Shown in pieces: positions 43,778-53,261 of a DNA stretch of 64,000 nucleotides. The notes beneath the pieces are model-generated. The model saw only the letters and a program-made list of their open reading frames with translations, did no database searches and was not told where the DNA came from. Numbering within the stretch: the stretch's first letter is position 1; every line of letters starts with the position of its first letter. Made by a program: the position numbers and the translations under genes. Origin of the DNA: Niallia circulans (GTDB lineage: Bacteria; Bacillota; Bacilli; Bacillales; Cytobacillaceae); assembly GCF_007273535.1 (NCBI RefSeq), contig NZ_RIBP01000004.1, positions 2,580,001 through 2,644,000 on the forward strand, read 5' to 3'.

Positions 43778-45241
43778 TTATTTTGTCGGATTATCATCAT
43801 CTGAATGTCCTAATTGTAAGAAGTTGCTTACCGTTCGCACATGCTCATCTAAAGCATAATTTCGGTACAAACTGCTCGCTGATCTTACCGGGTCGCCAAA
43901 GAAAAATCTTTCATACTGTGTTTGTCTTGTGCCAAAAGCACTCATTGTTAAATCCCAGCCTAAACGAAAGATTTTATTGCGCTCTACTGCCTGTTTATTT
44001 GCACCCTGCAAATACTGAAGTAAATCCTTTCTAATTTCAGATTGAAAAGCTGTTTGTGTTGGTAATGTAACAAGTCCACTTGCCCCAAGTAATTGAATAA
44101 TTTCTGTAAATCGAGGATAATTTTTTGAAAAAATATTGCTGGAAACTTGCAGGGGAGTAATATTAGGGACAATGCCGCCCCAATTATCATATATTGCATC
44201 ATTCTCAGATTTATCTAATAACGCTTTCATCGTTTCAAGTGTAATAATGATTTCTGCCATTTTTTCTTGTATATGAGTGTACTCTCTTATATCAATTGTA
44301 TCAATGATCAATTCGGCAATTCCTAATAAAAATTCCGTTTTGACGATTTGTCTAATTAAAACCTGATGTAATGCGAAATGGTGGAAGGAGCTGGAGTTTA
44401 AAAATTCATTTGCAGCTTCTAAATTGTCATAAAAAAATACGCGGTTCCATGGCACCAATACATCGTTAAATACAAGGATACAATCCATTTCGTCGTAGCG
44501 AGAGCTTAATGGATGATCGATTTGAGAATTCTCACCTGCAAATGACTCTCTGCCAATAAACTTAAGTCCAGGCGTATTAGAAGGAATACTGAATGCAAAT
44601 GCCTCGTTTTTATCAAACTTTGGTGCACCAAACACAAGAACCTCGTCCGTTATTCCACCCTGTGTTGCCAAAAGACGCGCTCCCTTTATAACAAGTCCTT
44701 CGGAAGTACGAGCGATGACTTTAGCAGAAATAGGTTCTTTAGCATCCTCTAAAAATGTTTGTGAACGATTCACCTGTGGAGTAATAAAAGTATGCGTAAA
44801 AGTCAAATCACGCTCTCTTGCTTCTTCATAGAGCCGTACAATGTTTTCCGGAAAACAATTTTCCTTGCCTGCAAGCAAGCTAGCTGATGAAGCCAAACTC
44901 ATTACCGCTGTATTTAAATAATCAGGACTTCTGCCCATCATCCCAAAGCTTGCTTTTGCCCAACATTCCATCATTTTACGGCGCTTATATAAATCCTCTT
45001 TCGTTTTTGGCTGCAGATAGGATAATCCTATACGTTCGCCTGTATGCGGAGAAGAAAATGTCATTAGCTGCTCCAAGTCTAAGTTTGTCTGCATGTCATA
45101 TAAGGAAGCTTTTTCCTCCAGTATCCCTTTAAATGCTGGATGTGTTGACAGTTTTTGTGTGACTTTCCTGCCGTCCAGCCATATTTCCGAATTCATGTTA
45201 TCAATTCTTTGTATAAAAGCTTTTCCATTTATAGCCCCCAT
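43778..45241 (-). CDS. 4-hydroxyphenylacetate 3-monooxygenase-type oxygenase (HpaB family)
   Basis: 487 residues. HpaB family of FADH2-dependent monooxygenases: SYLQPKTKEDLYKRRKMMEC, TFTHTFITPQVNRS (about 156-169), FSIPSNTPGLKFIGRESFAG, DCILVFNDVLVPWNRVFFYD and GWDLTMSAFGTRQTQYERFF. Hydroxylates aromatic rings with flavin reduced by a separate reductase, which is not adjacent. Similar B. subtilis protein is YoaI. No aromatic-degradation genes around it. Confidence 0.9.
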   Translation of the reverse strand: MGAINGKAFIQRIDNMNSEIWLDGRKVTQKLSTHPAFKGILEEKASLYDMQTNLDLEQLMTFSSPHTGERIGLSYLQPKTKEDLYKRRKMMECWAKASFGMMGRSPDYLNTAVMSLASSASLLAGKENCFPENIVRLYEEARERDLTFTHTFITPQVNRSQTFLEDAKEPISAKVIARTSEGLVIKGARLLATQGGITDEVLVFGAPKFDKNEAFAFSIPSNTPGLKFIGRESFAGENSQIDHPLSSRYDEMDCILVFNDVLVPWNRVFFYDNLEAANEFLNSSSFHHFALHQVLIRQIVKTEFLLGIAELIIDTIDIREYTHIQEKMAEIIITLETMKALLDKSENDAIYDNWGGIVPNITPLQVSSNIFSKNYPRFTEIIQLLGASGLVTLPTQTAFQSEIRKDLLQYLQGANKQAVERNKIFRLGWDLTMSAFGTRQTQYERFFFGDPVRSASSLYRNYALDEHVRTVSNFLQLGHSDDDNPTK

Positions 45242-45423
45242 AAAAATCCTTCCCTTATATTGATATTAGTTAAAGCTATTTTATTAACGACTGTTGCTTA
45301 TTGTTCCACGTTTTTCATATATATGAGTAAGGGTGTTAAGAAATTAATCTCATGGATAGGTCAAAAGTTAGATTATTCGAATATTCAATATTAATATTAG
45401 TGAGTGAGGGGATAGATTTAATT
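45242..45423. other. Intergenic region upstream of the HpaB-type gene
   Basis: AT-rich divergent region; no ORF, repeat or clear promoter identified. Confidence 0.35.
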
Positions 45424-45588
45424 TTGAAAAAAAGCATGGAAGTACTGTTATTTAACAGTAGCAAGCCCGGTTTGTTTTTTTATGGTCTGTCTTTTTTGAT
45501 TCAAGTGGAACCTTAGGATTGTTTATTCGCGATGTTCTTGAAGATTCAAACTAAGCACCACCATACATACTGGCAAAAAAGTTTAGAA
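45424..45588 (+). pseudogene. Possible decayed gene fragment
   Basis: A TTG-started frame gives KPGLFFYGLSFLIQVEP then stop; the overlapping next frame gives FDSSGTLGLFIRDVLEDSN then stop. The protein-like text switches frame near 45500, which suggests a frameshifted remnant. No family recognised and no RBS. Confidence 0.3.
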
Positions 45589-45624
45589 GTTTTCCAAGGA
45601 TTTTAACTGATGAAATGATGTATC

Positions 45625-45669
45625 AATAGAAAAAACAGGACAGTAATGTATTGTCCTGTTTTTTCTATT
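45625..45669 (+). terminator. Strong isolated terminator
   Basis: 18-bp stem; core AAAAAACAGGACA / TGTCCTGTTTTTT. It follows the decayed fragment, consistent with a lost gene. Confidence 0.85.
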
Positions 45670-45771
45670 GGTTTTTATATGCAAGTACACTTTATATTTG
45701 AACCACAATGAATGTCATAAACAGAAAAATATGTTGATATGCTATGAAGAAGGTAACTGGAGGTGATGCTC

Positions 45772-45954
45772 TTGGTAAGACTAAATACGCTGTATCAGGA
45801 TAAGGGAAGAGGTTGGCAATCCAAGCAGATTATCTTTCAGATAGCACCATCCATTGGCGAAACAATTAAAATTGATAAAAGTTTTTACAAAATCACCAAT
45901 ATCATTCACCATGCAGAGGATGGCAGCTTGGAAGTAATAGCCCAAGCAAATTGA
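45772..45954 (+). CDS. Small hypothetical protein, 60 residues
   Basis: TTG start 5 nt after GGAGGTGA; GTG/ATG codons 3-9 nt earlier lie within the RBS. Soluble, beta-rich sequence (QIIFQIAPSIGETIKIDKSF, YKITNIIHHAEDGSLEVIA). Not recognised. 173 bp before the DsbB-type gene. Confidence 0.6.
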   Translation: MVRLNTLYQDKGRGWQSKQIIFQIAPSIGETIKIDKSFYKITNIIHHAEDGSLEVIAQAN

Positions 45955-46126
45955 GCTCAACGATTTGGAGGTAGTGGCTTATAGTCAAGACCTCCTTAAT
46001 CATCTATAATAAGGAACAGGTAAATTGATTAGTCACGAGATGTTGCTTTATACAAAAAAGGGACAAGTTCTGATGAAGATATTAGTAAGATTAAGTGTTC
46101 GTTTAGCTATAAGGGAGGTAAATAAT

Positions 46127-46570
46127 ATGGAAACAAAAAATAAAGAGAAACTGTTAATGGCAATATGGGTTGTTTCTACAATTGCCACGTTCGGAAGTTT
46201 GTTTTTTTCTGAAATTATGAAATTTGAGCCATGTAAACTATGCTGGCTTCAGCGAATATTTATGTATCCATTACCGATTATTGTTGGCTTAGCTATTATA
46301 AGAAAAGATTATAATCAGATTTGGAGCTTTTTAACGTTAGCAAGCATAGGCTTTGCTATTTCTGTCCATCACAATTACATTATGTTGTTTCCGCCAGAGC
46401 TAGGCTCATGCGGCAGAGTGTCATGCACAACGGATTATTTTCATTTATTAGGATTTATTACCATTCCGCTTATGGCACTTATAGCATTTATCATTATTAT
46501 TGTTTTATGTATTATCGGCTTAATTATGGACAAAAAGTCAACATTTATCGTTGGTGAAAATCAGGAATAA
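46127..46570 (+). CDS. bdbC: DsbB/BdbC-family disulfide oxidoreductase
   Basis: 147 residues from METKNKEKLL, RBS AAGGGAGG; the frame from 46025 is not supported. Four helices with the redox pairs CKLC (Cys36, Cys39) and CGRVSC (Cys95, Cys100). It reoxidises a thiol oxidase (BdbD/DsbA) with quinone. A BdbD partner gene is normally adjacent in Bacillus but is missing here. Confidence 0.93.
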   Translation: METKNKEKLLMAIWVVSTIATFGSLFFSEIMKFEPCKLCWLQRIFMYPLPIIVGLAIIRKDYNQIWSFLTLASIGFAISVHHNYIMLFPPELGSCGRVSCTTDYFHLLGFITIPLMALIAFIIIIVLCIIGLIMDKKSTFIVGENQE

Positions 46571-46611
46571 CCATGGGGACTGTGACAAGGAGTTAAGGCT
46601 AGAAGGAAGAG

Positions 46612-46652
46612 CCGAACTATTTTTCGTTTAGCGACTAATAGTTCGGTTTTTT
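46612..46652 (+). terminator. Terminator after bdbC, GAACTATT-type
   Basis: CCGAACTATT / AATAGTTCGG, loop of 15, TTTTTT; sibling of the hairpins at 29736 and 51451. Confidence 0.88.
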
Positions 46653-46694
46653 ATTAGGAATTTACTTTTTATCCACTAATGAGAAATCTTAGTG

Positions 46695-46830
46695 TACATT
46701 GCCGAGGACACTCGATTACTAAAGGAAATAGAGACGATTAGCCCCGCAATCGCAGAGGAGGAGGCTCTAAAACCTCCTCTGTGAAAAGTGTGCATAGCAG
46801 AATGAACAAATTTTAGAGCAAGGAATATTC
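46695..46830 (+). repeat. Degenerate Bacillus intergenic repeat
   Basis: CGAGGACACTCGA, GGAAATAGAGACGATTAG, CCCCGCAATCGCAGAGGAGG and CAGAATGAACAAATTTTAG follow the order of the family but are worn. Contains a GAGGAGG / CCTCCTC hairpin. The MFS promoter is probably further right. Confidence 0.55.
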
Positions 46831-46961
46831 TGTTTTGTTCATATCAAAAAAAACGGGCAAATGTTTAAATCCCCCTTTAAAAAGGTAAATAACTTCTACA
46901 CACTTCCTTAACAGCAAAGGAAGCTGCGAATCTATATTTACATAAAAGGGTGAGGAATTAA

Positions 46962-48425
46962 ATGAGAATTAGTGAGGAACCTGCTTTTGTAAAAACATCC
47001 GCAGCGAGCTCAAATGAAGGGCAAAAAAAGCAGAAGTTTTCACAAAAAACATATTTAAAATTGATTACAATCATTTCTACATTCGGAGGTCTGTTATACG
47101 GTTACGATACGGGTGTAGTAAATGGAGCACTGCCTTATATGTCAAGAGAGGATCAGCTTAACTTATCTCCTTTTACGCAAGGGCTCGTTACAAGTTCCCT
47201 TCTGTTTGGGGCAGCATTTGGGGCAATTTTTGGAGGCAGACTGTCTGACAGGAAAGGACGACGCAAAACAATCATAAGTGTTGCATGTATTTTCCTTATC
47301 GCAACAATTGGTTGTTCGCTTGCTCCAAATATAGAGATTATGGTTTTAAGCAGATTTATTTTAGGACTTGCAGTCGGAGCAACATCTGTAACAGTACCTG
47401 CATTTTTAGCGGAGATGGCTCCTGCAGAAAAAAGGGGTAGACTTGTTACTCAGAATGAATTAATGATTGTCACAGGACAACTGCTCGCATACATATTTAA
47501 TGCCATTTTAGCGAACTCATTTGGCGATATGGGCAATATTTGGAGATATATGCTAGTTATAGCGACTCTTCCAGCAGTACTATTATGGCTTGGCATGCTG
47601 ATTGTTCCCGAAAGTCCACGCTGGCTTGCTTCTAAGGGCAACTTAAAAGGAGCTTTACAAGTACTAGAAAAGATTAGGGAACGCATGCAAGCACAAAAAG
47701 AACTAAAAGAAATCAAAAATACGATTGTAAATGAAGGAAAAGTGAAAAAAGCAACCTTCAAAGACTTAAAACTTCCTCATGTTCGCAGAATTATACTTAT
47801 AGGAATAGGAATTGCCATGATCCAGCAGTTAACTGGTGTTAATTCCATTATGTATTATGGAACAGAAATATTGAAGGATGCAGGCTTTTCAACAGAAGCG
47901 GCTTTAATCGGTAACATTGCCAATGGTGTTATCTCTGTTGCTGCAACATTCGTTGGTATAGCACTGCTTGACAAGGTCGGCCGAAGACCAATGCTGTTTT
48001 TCGGTATGGTTGGGACAAGCACATCACTCCTGCTTATTGGTATTATTTCAATTACAATGGAAGGCTCTTCCGTACTTCCGTATATTATCTTGAGCTTAAC
48101 TGTTTTATTCTTAGCATTTCAGCAAGGTGCAGTCTCACCAGTAACTTGGTTGATGCAGTCAGAAATTTATCCACTTCATCTTCGCGGTTTAGCAATGGGT
48201 ATTTCTATTTTCTGCCTGTTTATGATGAATTTTCTTGTAGGTTTGCTATTCCCTGTATTATTTGATGCATTTGGCTTGGCAACTACATTCTTCATCTTCG
48301 TTGGACTGGGATTAATAAGTTTATTTTTCATCAAACGATATGTACCGGAAACGAAAGGACGTTCACTAGAGGAGATTGAGCAATCCTTTGCTAAATCACA
48401 GAAAAAATATGTACAACAAGGCTAA
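46962..48425 (+). CDS. Sugar porter MFS transporter (IolT/CsbC-like)
   Basis: 487 residues, 12 helices, RBS AAAGGGTGAGG. Sugar-porter motifs: [19 protein letters not shown] (residues 42-60), [11 protein letters not shown] (about 87-97), [27 protein letters not shown], the [14 protein letters not shown] substrate motif (about 287-300), and [12 protein letters not shown]. Proton symporter for inositol or a hexose. No catabolic enzymes beside it, so the substrate is open. Confidence 0.93.
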   Translation: MRISEEPAFVKTSAASSNEGQKKQKFSQKTYLKLITIISTFGGLLYGYDTGVVNGALPYMSREDQLNLSPFTQGLVTSSLLFGAAFGAIFGGRLSDRKGRRKTIISVACIFLIATIGCSLAPNIEIMVLSRFILGLAVGATSVTVPAFLAEMAPAEKRGRLVTQNELMIVTGQLLAYIFNAILANSFGDMGNIWRYMLVIATLPAVLLWLGMLIVPESPRWLASKGNLKGALQVLEKIRERMQAQKELKEIKNTIVNEGKVKKATFKDLKLPHVRRIILIGIGIAMIQQLTGVNSIMYYGTEILKDAGFSTEAALIGNIANGVISVAATFVGIALLDKVGRRPMLFFGMVGTSTSLLLIGIISITMEGSSVLPYIILSLTVLFLAFQQGAVSPVTWLMQSEIYPLHLRGLAMGISIFCLFMMNFLVGLLFPVLFDAFGLATTFFIFVGLGLISLFFIKRYVPETKGRSLEEIEQSFAKSQKKYVQQG

Positions 48426-48478
48426 TAGCTAAGAAACGTTCCTAATAAAGGAACGTTTCTTTAGCTATTAGCCTGTTT
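48421..48478 (+). terminator. Terminator after sugar porter
   Basis: Long stem; core GAAACGTTCCT / AGGAACGTTTC, extended by GCTAATAGCTAA / TTTAGCTATTAGC, then TGTTTTTC. Confidence 0.88.
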
Positions 48479-48573
48479 TTCTATTCCTTGTCGCGAATAC
48501 CTTTCTCCAATCATTTTATATACAAAGGTTTTTTTTGTGTAAGGAGGAGGAATGGAAAGTTGATACTCCATCG

Positions 48574-48625
48574 TTGACAAATAAACTTCATTCGTAATAA
48601 TATAAAATTAGTACCTGATACTAAT
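48574..48625 (+). promoter_or_regulatory. fabH promoter with FapR operator
   Basis: ATTAGTACCTGATACTAAT (48607-48625) equals the canonical FapR palindrome. TTGACA (48574-48579) with a TAATAT 18 bp later is a possible promoter. FapR binding there is released by malonyl-CoA. Confidence 0.9.
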
Positions 48626-48672
48626 AGTAGGATATATAAATTGGTTATAAGTATAAAAAGGAGCGAACCGAA

Positions 48673-49656
48673 ATGACTTCAAAAGCAAGGATTTCAGCAA
48701 TTGGAACATATGTCCCTGAAAAGAGACTGACAAATAACGATCTTGCGAAAATGGTGGATACAAGCGATGAATGGATCGTCCAAAGAACAGGCATTAAGGA
48801 AAGACGAATTGCAGGAGAAGAAGAGTTTGCTTCTACCTTGGCAATTAAAGCAATCGAAAACTTAGCTGCAAACAGCAGTACTTCACTGGATGATGTTGAC
48901 TTTATCATCGTTGCAACTACTACTGCAGATTATGGTTTTCCAAGTGTAGCAACACAAATACAATCACATTTTAAAATCGGGCAGACAGGTGCGATGGATT
49001 TAAGTGCTGCATGCGCTGGATTCACATATGGTCTGCATTTAGCGAATAGTATGATCACATCTGGAATGCATAAAAAAATACTTGTTATTGCAACAGAAAC
49101 TTTGTCAAAGGTGACAGACTATACGGATAGAACAACATGCATCCTGTTTGGTGATGGTGCCGGAGCAGTGCTTGTTGAATATGATGAAGAAAATCCGAGC
49201 TTCCTTGCAACCCATCTGGGCACAAATGGAGAAGGCGGCATTCACATATACAGAACCGCATTATCGGAAAAGATGAATGGAGAGCCTTTAAATAACAGTG
49301 GGAAAATGGTTCAAAACGGCCGTGAAGTATATAAATGGGCGACAAGAACGATTCCAGCCTCCATGGAAGCATTATTGAAAAAAGCCAATATGAAAAAGGA
49401 ACAGCTGGACTGGTTCGTTCCCCACAGCGCAAATTTACGGATGATTGAATCGATTTGTGATAAGTCGGGTGTATCGATAGAAAAAACTTTAACAAGCATG
49501 GTTCCATATGGAAATACCTCATCAAGCTCGATACCATTGGCAATCCAGACAGGGCTCGATGAACAAAAAATCAAAAATGGAGACAATATACTCCTTTACG
49601 GCTTTGGCGGCGGACTTACACATCTTGGGTTAATTATAAAATGGAATTTGGCTTAA
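48673..49656 (+). CDS. fabH: Beta-ketoacyl-ACP synthase III
   Basis: 327 residues, RBS AAAGGAG. It starts fatty-acid synthesis by joining acyl-CoA with malonyl-ACP; Bacillus versions accept branched primers. Catalytic Cys114 (SAACAGFTYG), His251 (VPHSANLRMI), Asn281 (YGNTSSSSIP). Monocistronic and with a FapR site, like B. subtilis fabHB (yhfB), rather than in a fabHA-fabF operon. RTGIKERRI and GGGLTHLGLII are conserved. Confidence 0.95.
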   Translation: MTSKARISAIGTYVPEKRLTNNDLAKMVDTSDEWIVQRTGIKERRIAGEEEFASTLAIKAIENLAANSSTSLDDVDFIIVATTTADYGFPSVATQIQSHFKIGQTGAMDLSAACAGFTYGLHLANSMITSGMHKKILVIATETLSKVTDYTDRTTCILFGDGAGAVLVEYDEENPSFLATHLGTNGEGGIHIYRTALSEKMNGEPLNNSGKMVQNGREVYKWATRTIPASMEALLKKANMKKEQLDWFVPHSANLRMIESICDKSGVSIEKTLTSMVPYGNTSSSSIPLAIQTGLDEQKIKNGDNILLYGFGGGLTHLGLIIKWNLA

Positions 49657-49664
49657 AAAGATAC

Positions 49665-49697
49665 AGGAGAGAGCAGGCTGCTCTTTCTTTTTTTTTG
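49665..49697 (+). terminator. Terminator after fabH
   Basis: GAGAGAGC-AGGCT-GCTCTTTC with nine T. Confidence 0.75.
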
Positions 49698-49938
49698 TTG
49701 CTTTACCAAGTTCTACTGTTGTCCGCGGCCTTGACCGACAATTTATAAAAAAAGGCGTGATTATGGAAAAGGGATAGATAGTTGAAAAGAAATCTTTTTT
49801 TACAAAAAAAGTATTAACTTATATTGAAATAAAAGGGATTTTCAAGCATAATAAGTGAAAATGAGAAAAGTAATTTTTTGTTAGTGGTGTTACTTAATGT
49901 CGTTATAATGGATCACTTTTAAAAAAGGAGCTTGTCTG

Positions 49939-50130
49939 ATGAATGGTAAAAAAAGACTAATCCAAGCAAAATACAGGGCTAAAAAGAAAGAGATGCAGGA
50001 ACATAATAAATCGATTGCGGTTTTTTATCTTTTGGCTCTAATTGTGCTCATTATGATGCAAAGTGATTTTGGAAGCAAATCTATATTTCCTTTCGACGGA
50101 AATGGCATTTATACTTATTATAGCGAGTAA
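49939..50130 (+). CDS. Small single-pass membrane protein
   Basis: 63 residues, RBS AAAGGAG. Very basic N-terminus (MNGKKRLIQAKYRAKKKEMQ) then one helix (IAVFYLLALIVLIMMQ, about residues 26-41) and a short external tail ending YTYYSE. Not recognised. Confidence 0.65.
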   Translation: MNGKKRLIQAKYRAKKKEMQEHNKSIAVFYLLALIVLIMMQSDFGSKSIFPFDGNGIYTYYSE

Positions 50131-50157
50131 ACAAAAATGAATTGATATACGTAAGTC

Positions 50158-50188
50158 AGTCCTATACAAAGTGTACAGGGCTTTTTTT
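50158..50188 (+). terminator. Terminator after small membrane protein
   Basis: AGTCCTATACA / TGTACAGGGCT, loop AAG, seven T. Confidence 0.8.
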
Positions 50189-50320
50189 ATTGAACTTCAA
50201 TGTGTGCAAATATCTACTACGCAAGAGCTGAAAAAATGTATAAAGAAGATGTTTGAACATACCATTTTAAACCCTTCCTCATAGTATATAAAAGTAGTTA
50301 GGAAATGGAGGGCAAATAGC

Positions 50321-51160
50321 TTGGATAATCTTATTACAGTCCTAATCCCGTTTTACAATCCTGGTAAATATATCATTGATGCTATTAGCAGTATTTACGC
50401 ACAAAATTATTTCTCCTGGAAAATCGTTTTGGTAGATGACGGCTCGACAGATGAGAGTTCAGAGTTAGCAAAAAAATATCTTGTTGATCCAAGGATAACG
50501 TATGTAAGACATGACGAAAACAAGGGGCAATCGGTTAGTTTGAATACTGGACTTGAGCATATTGAAACACCCTTTTTTGTTCAGCTTGATCCTGATGACT
50601 GGCTTTATCCAGACACCTTGCAAAGCTTAGCAGATGAAGCATTGAAACAGCCAGAGGATGTTGCGGTCATTAGCGGCAATATTAATATAAGTTTTGAAGA
50701 TGAATATGGACAAGTGTATTTATCGCGAATAAAAAAAGGCCAGCATTATGATAATCCATATGATTTTTTATTGGCAAATACATCTATTTGGCCAAGATGC
50801 TACAGAACCTCTGCAGTACGAGAGGTAGGAGGCTGGCCATTGGATGATCCTTATGGAGGCAGATATGTGGAAGACATTAGAATACTGCTTCTGTTAATAA
50901 TTTCTTATCGTTTTTATTGGATTGATCAGCTTATGCTTTATCATCGCAGACATGAAAAAAATAACACAAATGAAAAAAATGAAACAGCTTCTTCCCTAAG
51001 ATTGCTTATTGAAGAAACATTAGTCAATTGGGGAGATGTGTACAAGCCTGTATTTAAATATGAAGATAGCTACATGATACTGGATGGTCTTGAGGATAAT
51101 ACCGATAGTCAAGAGGATAATACAGCAGAAATTATTAGGGAAATACCAGTGTCAGAGTAA
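50321..51160 (+). CDS. Family 2 glycosyltransferase
   Basis: 279 residues, TTG start after GGAGGG. GT-A fold: TVLIPFYNPGKYIIDAI (residues 6-22), LVDDGSTDESS (about 38-48), DENKGQSVSLNTGL, DPDDW (DxD, about 91-95) and the acceptor-site VEDIRILLLL. Soluble, no membrane segment. Transfers a sugar from a nucleotide donor; acceptor unknown. It ends with an acidic tail (DNTDSQEDNTAE). Stand-alone, not in a polysaccharide operon. Confidence 0.9.
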   Translation: MDNLITVLIPFYNPGKYIIDAISSIYAQNYFSWKIVLVDDGSTDESSELAKKYLVDPRITYVRHDENKGQSVSLNTGLEHIETPFFVQLDPDDWLYPDTLQSLADEALKQPEDVAVISGNINISFEDEYGQVYLSRIKKGQHYDNPYDFLLANTSIWPRCYRTSAVREVGGWPLDDPYGGRYVEDIRILLLLIISYRFYWIDQLMLYHRRHEKNNTNEKNETASSLRLLIEETLVNWGDVYKPVFKYEDSYMILDGLEDNTDSQEDNTAEIIREIPVSE

Positions 51161-51294
51161 TCTAAGAGGAATAGAAAAAAGAGGCTGGTACAAAACAAAA
51201 GATAACCTTTCTAAACACGAATAATAAAATTACATCCATATTTGAAAAATGAAGCTAGTGACTAAATAGAATATGGAGTTATAATTAGTTCATT

Positions 51295-51425
51295 TCATTA
51301 CGCGCTCGTCCTCGCGCTTTCCGCGGGGAAAGCTTGAGTCTCCTCGTCTTCGCCTGCGGGGACTAAAGCGTCCTCTATTTCCCGCAGGAGTCGAGTGGCC
51401 TCCGCTCCATTCCACTAAAATTCTT
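51295..51425 (-). repeat. Bacillus intergenic repeat, fullest copy
   Basis: Reverse strand reads GGAATGGAGCGGAGG, CACTCGACTCCTGCGGGAAA, CCCCGCAGGCGAAGACGAGG, AGACTCAAGCTTTCCCCGCG, GAAAGCGCGAGGACGAGCG. This is the standard Bacillaceae GC-rich intergenic palindromic repeat and is markedly GC-richer than its surroundings. Confidence 0.85.
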
Positions 51426-51450
51426 AATTATTGTATTAAAACTAAAAAAC

Positions 51451-51498
51451 AAAAAACCGAACTATCTAATTTATATTAAAATATATAGTTCGGTTTTT
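51451..51498. terminator. GAACTATT-type hairpin beside the repeat
   Basis: AAAAACCGAACTAT / ATAGTTCGGTTTTT; may end the glycosyltransferase transcript from the left and the nitroreductase gene from the right. Confidence 0.8.
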
Positions 51499-51559
51499 AT
51501 ATTGATTCATATACTTATGTCCCAGCCTCTTTTTTCTTTAGATGATTTTTCGAAACAGA

Positions 51560-52147
51560 TTAAAGAGCTTCTTTACCAAAAGACCCTTCAAATAGGGATT
51601 CACGTAATGCACGTCTGCTGCTTGGCTTTTCCCGTTCTTGCAGATTATCTGGGAGTGACTCCTTCTCTCCTTGATATCCAATGGCAACCACAGCGTGTAG
51701 TTCGTATTGCTCTGGGATGTTTAATACTTGGCGAGCAAGCACATTATCAAACCCTCCCATCGCATGTGTAACCAAGCCTTGATTATGTGCTTCCAGAGCA
51801 AGGTGACTCCATGCAGTACCAGCATCAAATGCATGCCACGCATTGGGACCACGTTCTGTTGATGTTTCGGAAAGAATAACCGCTAAAGCAGGTGCATGCT
51901 TAGCCCATAGAAGATTTCCAGGTACAATAAAGGAATGAAACTTTTCTAAATCGGCCTGTGTGCGGGCGATAATAAATCTCCAAGGCTGAACATTGGATGC
52001 AGAAGGAGCCCATCTTGCTGCTTCAAATATACTTAAAAGAACATCCTCAGGTATAGCCTTCTCCAAAAAAGAACGAGGAGACCAGCGATTGATAAACTGC
52101 AGTGAAATATCGAAACTAGAATTACGAAAGTCCTTCATATCAGCCAT
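51560..52147 (-). CDS. Nitroreductase-family oxidoreductase
   Basis: 195 residues, RBS AGGAGG. FMN-binding nitroreductase: RWSPRSFLEKAIPEDVL (residues 21-37), AARWAPSASNVQPWRFIIA (about 43-61), and GLVTHAMGGFDNVLARQVL, AVVAIGYQGEKESLP. Uses NAD(P)H to reduce nitro, quinone or related compounds. Single gene. Confidence 0.92.
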   Translation of the reverse strand: MADMKDFRNSSFDISLQFINRWSPRSFLEKAIPEDVLLSIFEAARWAPSASNVQPWRFIIARTQADLEKFHSFIVPGNLLWAKHAPALAVILSETSTERGPNAWHAFDAGTAWSHLALEAHNQGLVTHAMGGFDNVLARQVLNIPEQYELHAVVAIGYQGEKESLPDNLQEREKPSSRRALRESLFEGSFGKEAL

Positions 52148-52308
52148 AAATAATCCTCCTAACTAGTAATATAAGTTAAAATATACCATAATTAACATAG
52201 GATAAAAAGCTTGGCAAACAATTGTTAGAAGATAATGATATTTCTAAAAGACACGTAAATTAGGAAATATATGTTAACATATAGATATTGCCATAATGGA
52301 GGATAATA

Positions 52309-52404
52309 ATGTCATATATTACTGGTTTTTGGCAAATAATGATTTTTTTATTGTTAGCGTTATTGGTAAGAGGAATATATAACTTTATAAAGGTAAAACG
52401 GTAA
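52309..52404 (+). CDS. 31-residue hydrophobic peptide
   Basis: ATG preceded by a good RBS (ATGGAGG, 7 nt spacing). Product MSYITGFWQIMIFLLLALLV followed by RGIYNFIKVKR: one membrane helix with a basic C-terminal tail, and its own terminator 25 bp downstream. Resembles type I toxin-like or regulatory membrane peptides in build only; function not recognised. Confidence 0.55.
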   Translation: MSYITGFWQIMIFLLLALLVRGIYNFIKVKR

Positions 52405-52429
52405 CGAACGGAGCAATATATCTTCACAC

Positions 52430-52456
52430 AGCTGCTAAATAAGGCAGCTATTTTTT
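52430..52456 (+). terminator. Terminator after 31-residue ORF
   Basis: AGCTGC / GCAGCT, 8-nt loop, ATTTTTT. Confidence 0.85.
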
Positions 52457-52583
52457 AATAGAAAAAACATTTGCAAAAAAACAGGACAGAGTTTAGGTTA
52501 AGGAAAGAAATTCTGACCTGTTTCTTGTATAATGGATAGAGAAAAATGAAAAAACATTTAAATTGCTTTAATGAGGGGTTAAA

Positions 52584-53201
52584 TTGAAAAAAAGAAGAAG
52601 AAAAATGAGAAAACTGCGTATATTGATCTTCATCGTTATTGTTTTATACGGTGGCTATTTAATTACCGCTAACTCTATTAAACAAACGGCTGAAACAAGA
52701 TTAGCCAATTATTTGCCAGAGATAAAGGATGAATTGAATAAAAATGAACTGGATGCAGATGAGTTTGCACCTGTTTTGCTTGCCATTATGGATCAAGAAA
52801 GCCATGGGAAAGGCAGTGATCCCATGCAGTCATCTGAATCTGCAGGTTTAGCGCGTAATGAAATCAGTGACCCCGCAGAAAGCATCAAACAAGGAGTGTA
52901 TCATTTTTCCGAAATGTACAAATACGGTGAAGCAAATGATGTAGACCTTGAAACAATTATTCAAAGCTATAATATGGGTCCAGGCTATATCGATTTTGTT
53001 GTTAATAGTGATACATTTCATAGTGAGGAAACCGCCAAATCCTATTCCGAGCTTATGGTAGAAAAATCGCCTGATTTGTATACATGCAATAACGATAAAT
53101 TAAATTTCCGCTATCCTTATTGCTACGGCGATTATAGTTATGCAGGAAAAGTCGCTGCAAAAATTGATGCGATGAATGAGATTGTGAGACAGCATTTATA
53201 A
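52584..53201 (+). CDS. Lysozyme-like cell-wall hydrolase (CwlT N-terminal type)
   Basis: 205 residues, TTG start after GAGGGG. Basic N-terminus, one signal anchor (residues about 12-29), then a lysozyme-like domain: VLLAIMDQESHGKGSDPMQS (about 64-83; catalytic Glu72), SIKQGVYHFSEMYKYG, SYNMGPGYIDFV. Related to the muramidase half of CwlT and to pneumococcal PvaA. Extracellular, cuts glycan strands. No conjugation genes nearby, so a stand-alone remodelling enzyme. Confidence 0.9.
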   Translation: MKKRRRKMRKLRILIFIVIVLYGGYLITANSIKQTAETRLANYLPEIKDELNKNELDADEFAPVLLAIMDQESHGKGSDPMQSSESAGLARNEISDPAESIKQGVYHFSEMYKYGEANDVDLETIIQSYNMGPGYIDFVVNSDTFHSEETAKSYSELMVEKSPDLYTCNNDKLNFRYPYCYGDYSYAGKVAAKIDAMNEIVRQHL

Positions 53202-53261
53202 AATTCAGTTTTAATTACACAAGGAAAGATAATCAAATATTAAACAGCTTGAAAGGTTTGT

